The translations under genes and the position numbers were made by a program. Shown here in pieces: positions 41,213 to 41,260 of a stretch of 41,260 bases of DNA (the first letter of the stretch is position 1; every line of letters starts with the position of its first letter). The DNA comes from a bacterium UBP8_UBA817 (GTDB lineage: Bacteria > Margulisbacteria > Marinamargulisbacteria > UBA817). Under the pieces are notes generated by a model. The model ran no database searches. It was not told the DNA's origin and saw only the letters and a program-made list of their open reading frames with translations. Where the stretch lies: NCBI GenBank assembly GCA_002296285.1, contig DBHX01000060.1:1-41260 (forward strand). The letters are read 5' to 3'.

Positions 41213-41260
41213 TTTTAGCTTGATAATAACGTATTGGGTGTCGTTAACGGCGTTGTCGTT

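Noticed and set aside
1..41260. CRISPR array, prophage or integrated plasmid
   Set aside because: No regularly spaced repeats, integrase, phage structural or replication genes were seen.

Overview
The window is AT-rich, densely packed bacterial DNA using the standard code. An outer-membrane secretin, a lipobox protein and a type IV filament machine indicate a two-membrane (Gram-negative type) cell. No gene here fixes the phylum. Protein divergence suggests a poorly sampled lineage; Margulisbacteria-like groups are one guess, not a finding.

Positions 1-118 hold the 5' end of a minus-strand tRNA-Ser gene with its promoter. Positions 119-16124 are almost entirely a type IV pilus / type II secretion-like apparatus. 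A plus-strand operon encodes a pseudopilin, a membrane protein, a GspL-like (PilM+PilN) protein and a PilO/GspM-like protein. A minus-strand group encodes PilC/GspF and five short filament-type proteins. A second minus-strand operon encodes PilP/GspC-like, secretin, PilB/GspE, FimT/GspH-like and GspG-like proteins, and a divergent gene encodes a minimal prepilin peptidase. No retraction ATPase (PilT) is present. Four of the filament-type proteins form a paralogous family that starts its mature chain at Gly-Asn and lacks the usual Glu5; this is the most novel-looking content.

Positions 16128-24372 are housekeeping: transaldolase-like aldolase, MsrB, an arginase-superfamily ureohydrolase, TlyA, two carboxy(nor)spermidine genes, a degenerate DEAD-box helicase half with a DbpA-type RNA-binding domain, QueH, PurE, an orphan and ribosomal protein L33. 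The ureohydrolase and the two polyamine genes would together make putrescine and then (nor)spermidine.

Positions 24505-31666 hold an arginine succinyltransferase (AST) operon in the order astC-astA-astD-astB, followed by a divergent proline-dehydrogenase-like barrel protein and a metallo-beta-lactamase-fold hydrolase. AstE is absent. The right part holds a lipoprotein with a GH114-like domain, an NtrC-type sigma-54 activator, a small zinc-ribbon protein, full-length glycine decarboxylase GcvP, an MFS transporter, a potassium channel with RCK domain and glutamate dehydrogenase. AST and GDH together would feed arginine carbon through glutamate to 2-oxoglutarate.

Two genome-wide habits stand out. 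Many genes lack a Shine-Dalgarno site and instead have a -10 box 6-8 nt before the start codon, implying leaderless mRNAs, while the pilin genes carry G-rich Shine-Dalgarno sites. All five convergent gene pairs abut or overlap, leaving no room for terminators.
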